Assembly (NCBI RefSeq): GCF_015461805.1 | Contig: NZ_JACVZE010000004.1 | Span: 310,001-374,000 of the forward strand | Source of the DNA: Pseudomonas pisciculturae | GTDB lineage: Bacteria > Pseudomonadota > Gammaproteobacteria > Pseudomonadales > Pseudomonadaceae | Length of the DNA stretch: 64,000 bases | Direction: 5' to 3' | Part shown: one piece after another, positions 63,534-64,000 of the stretch | Numbering within the stretch: position 1 is the stretch's first letter | Layout: each line of letters opens with the position of its first letter | Program-made: the position numbers and the translations under genes | The notes under the pieces: generated by a model | The model's database searches: none | What the model was told of the DNA's origin: nothing | What the model saw: only the letters and a program-made list of their open reading frames with translations

Positions 63534-64000
63534 TCATGGCGTGCGATTACGCCGTGTCTCGATAATGTTCGGCAGCTGGGAAATCCGCCCCAGCAACCGC
63601 CCCAACGCGTCCAGCCCCGGAATCTCGATGGTCAGGGACATCAGCGCAGTGTTGTCCTCTTTGTTCGAGCGGGTGTTGACCGCCAGCACGTTGATGCGCT
63701 CATTGAGCAGCACTTGCGACACGTCACGCAGCAAACCGGAACGGTCGTACGCACGAATGATGATGTCCACCGGGTAGGTGAGCACCGGCACCGGGCCCCA
63801 GCTGACCTGGATAATCCGCTCCGGCTCGCGCCCGCCCAGTTGCAGCACCGAAGCGCAGTCCTGACGGTGAATGCTCACGCCACGGCCCTGGGTGATGTAG
63901 CCAACAATGGCGTCGCCCGGCAATGGCTGGCAGCAGCCGGCCATTTGCGTCATCAGGTTGCCCACGCCCTGGATCTGGATATCACCGCGCTTGCCAGGCT
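63534..64000 (-). CDS. relA: GTP pyrophosphokinase RelA (partial, 5' end outside window)
   Basis: The C-terminal 155 codons or so of RelA, reading leftward from beyond the right edge. Visible are the zinc-finger-type GCCQPLPGDAIVGYIT region with HRQDC, and the C-terminal ACT domain (YDRSGLLRDVSQVLLNERINV). The synthetase and hydrolase-like domains lie outside. Upstream of mazG in the usual Pseudomonas order. Confidence 0.95.
   Translation of the reverse strand, partial: PGKRGDIQIQGVGNLMTQMAGCCQPLPGDAIVGYITQGRGVSIHRQDCASVLQLGGREPERIIQVSWGPVPVLTYPVDIIIRAYDRSGLLRDVSQVLLNERINVLAVNTRSNKEDNTALMSLTIEIPGLDALGRLLGRISQLPNIIETRRNRTP

Overview
The window is a chromosomal segment of a Pseudomonas of the fluorescens group (gammaproteobacteria). 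The evidence is the FleQ/FleSR-type flagellar hierarchy, the phhRABC phenylalanine cluster, a PlpD-type patatin autotransporter, a riboswitch-led cob operon followed by MarR/MFS/glutathione peroxidase/FadL in the order I remember from P. aeruginosa, and many GTGGGAG...GGCTTGCC REP palindromes typical of this group. Coding density is high. There is no prophage, insertion sequence, CRISPR array, rRNA or tRNA that I can support.

Layout. (1) 1-18.1 kb, all leftward: flagellar late genes, in transcription order flgFGHIJKL, a stand-alone ketoacyl-ACP synthase III, fliC, flaG, fliD, fliS, a fliT-like gene, fleQ, fleS and fleR (cut by the left edge). Promoter sequences fit the regulatory tiers: sigma-54 sites before flgF and fleS, a sigma-28 site before fliC, and a FleQ-type palindrome before fleQ. 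(2) 18.4-22.7 kb: phhR (leftward) facing phhA-phhB-phhC (rightward), phenylalanine to tyrosine conversion and transamination, with a TyrR-type box between them. (3) 22.8-42.2 kb: mixed housekeeping and accessory genes. They include an LpxH-like phosphoesterase, AraC regulator plus EamA transporter, a SelW-like protein, plpD, a SlyA-like regulator, recQ, a large transporter-fused hybrid histidine kinase, rmuC, several small proteins with long leaders, an orphan transglycosylase-like protein and a FadL porin. (4) 42.2-53.8 kb, leftward: a cobalamin riboswitch driving cobO-cobB-bluB-cbiB-cobD-cobQ-cobU-cobT-cobC-cobS, mostly joined by 4-base start/stop overlaps. It is followed by a MarR regulator, an MFS transporter, a 39-residue membrane micro-ORF and glutathione peroxidase. 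(5) 54-64 kb: two NlpC/P60 endopeptidases, hda, a PerM-type transporter, a DUF2066 gene, purM-purN-DUF3108, a 62-residue protein, a DUF2058 gene, mazG and the 3' end of relA.

Most of the window is conventional. The less ordinary observations are: an exact SlyA-type operator inside the promoter of the 62-residue gene, with a near match before the SlyA-like regulator in this same window; a MarR gene whose promoter fits in 42 bases and implies a leaderless mRNA with its operator over the -10 box; a CobB C-terminus encoded by a REP pair; three repeated modules in the flagellin variable domain; a ketoacyl synthase embedded among flagellar genes; an orphan transglycosylase-fold protein; and two long structured leaders ahead of small uncharacterised genes. 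All are read by eye; no database search or folding was run.
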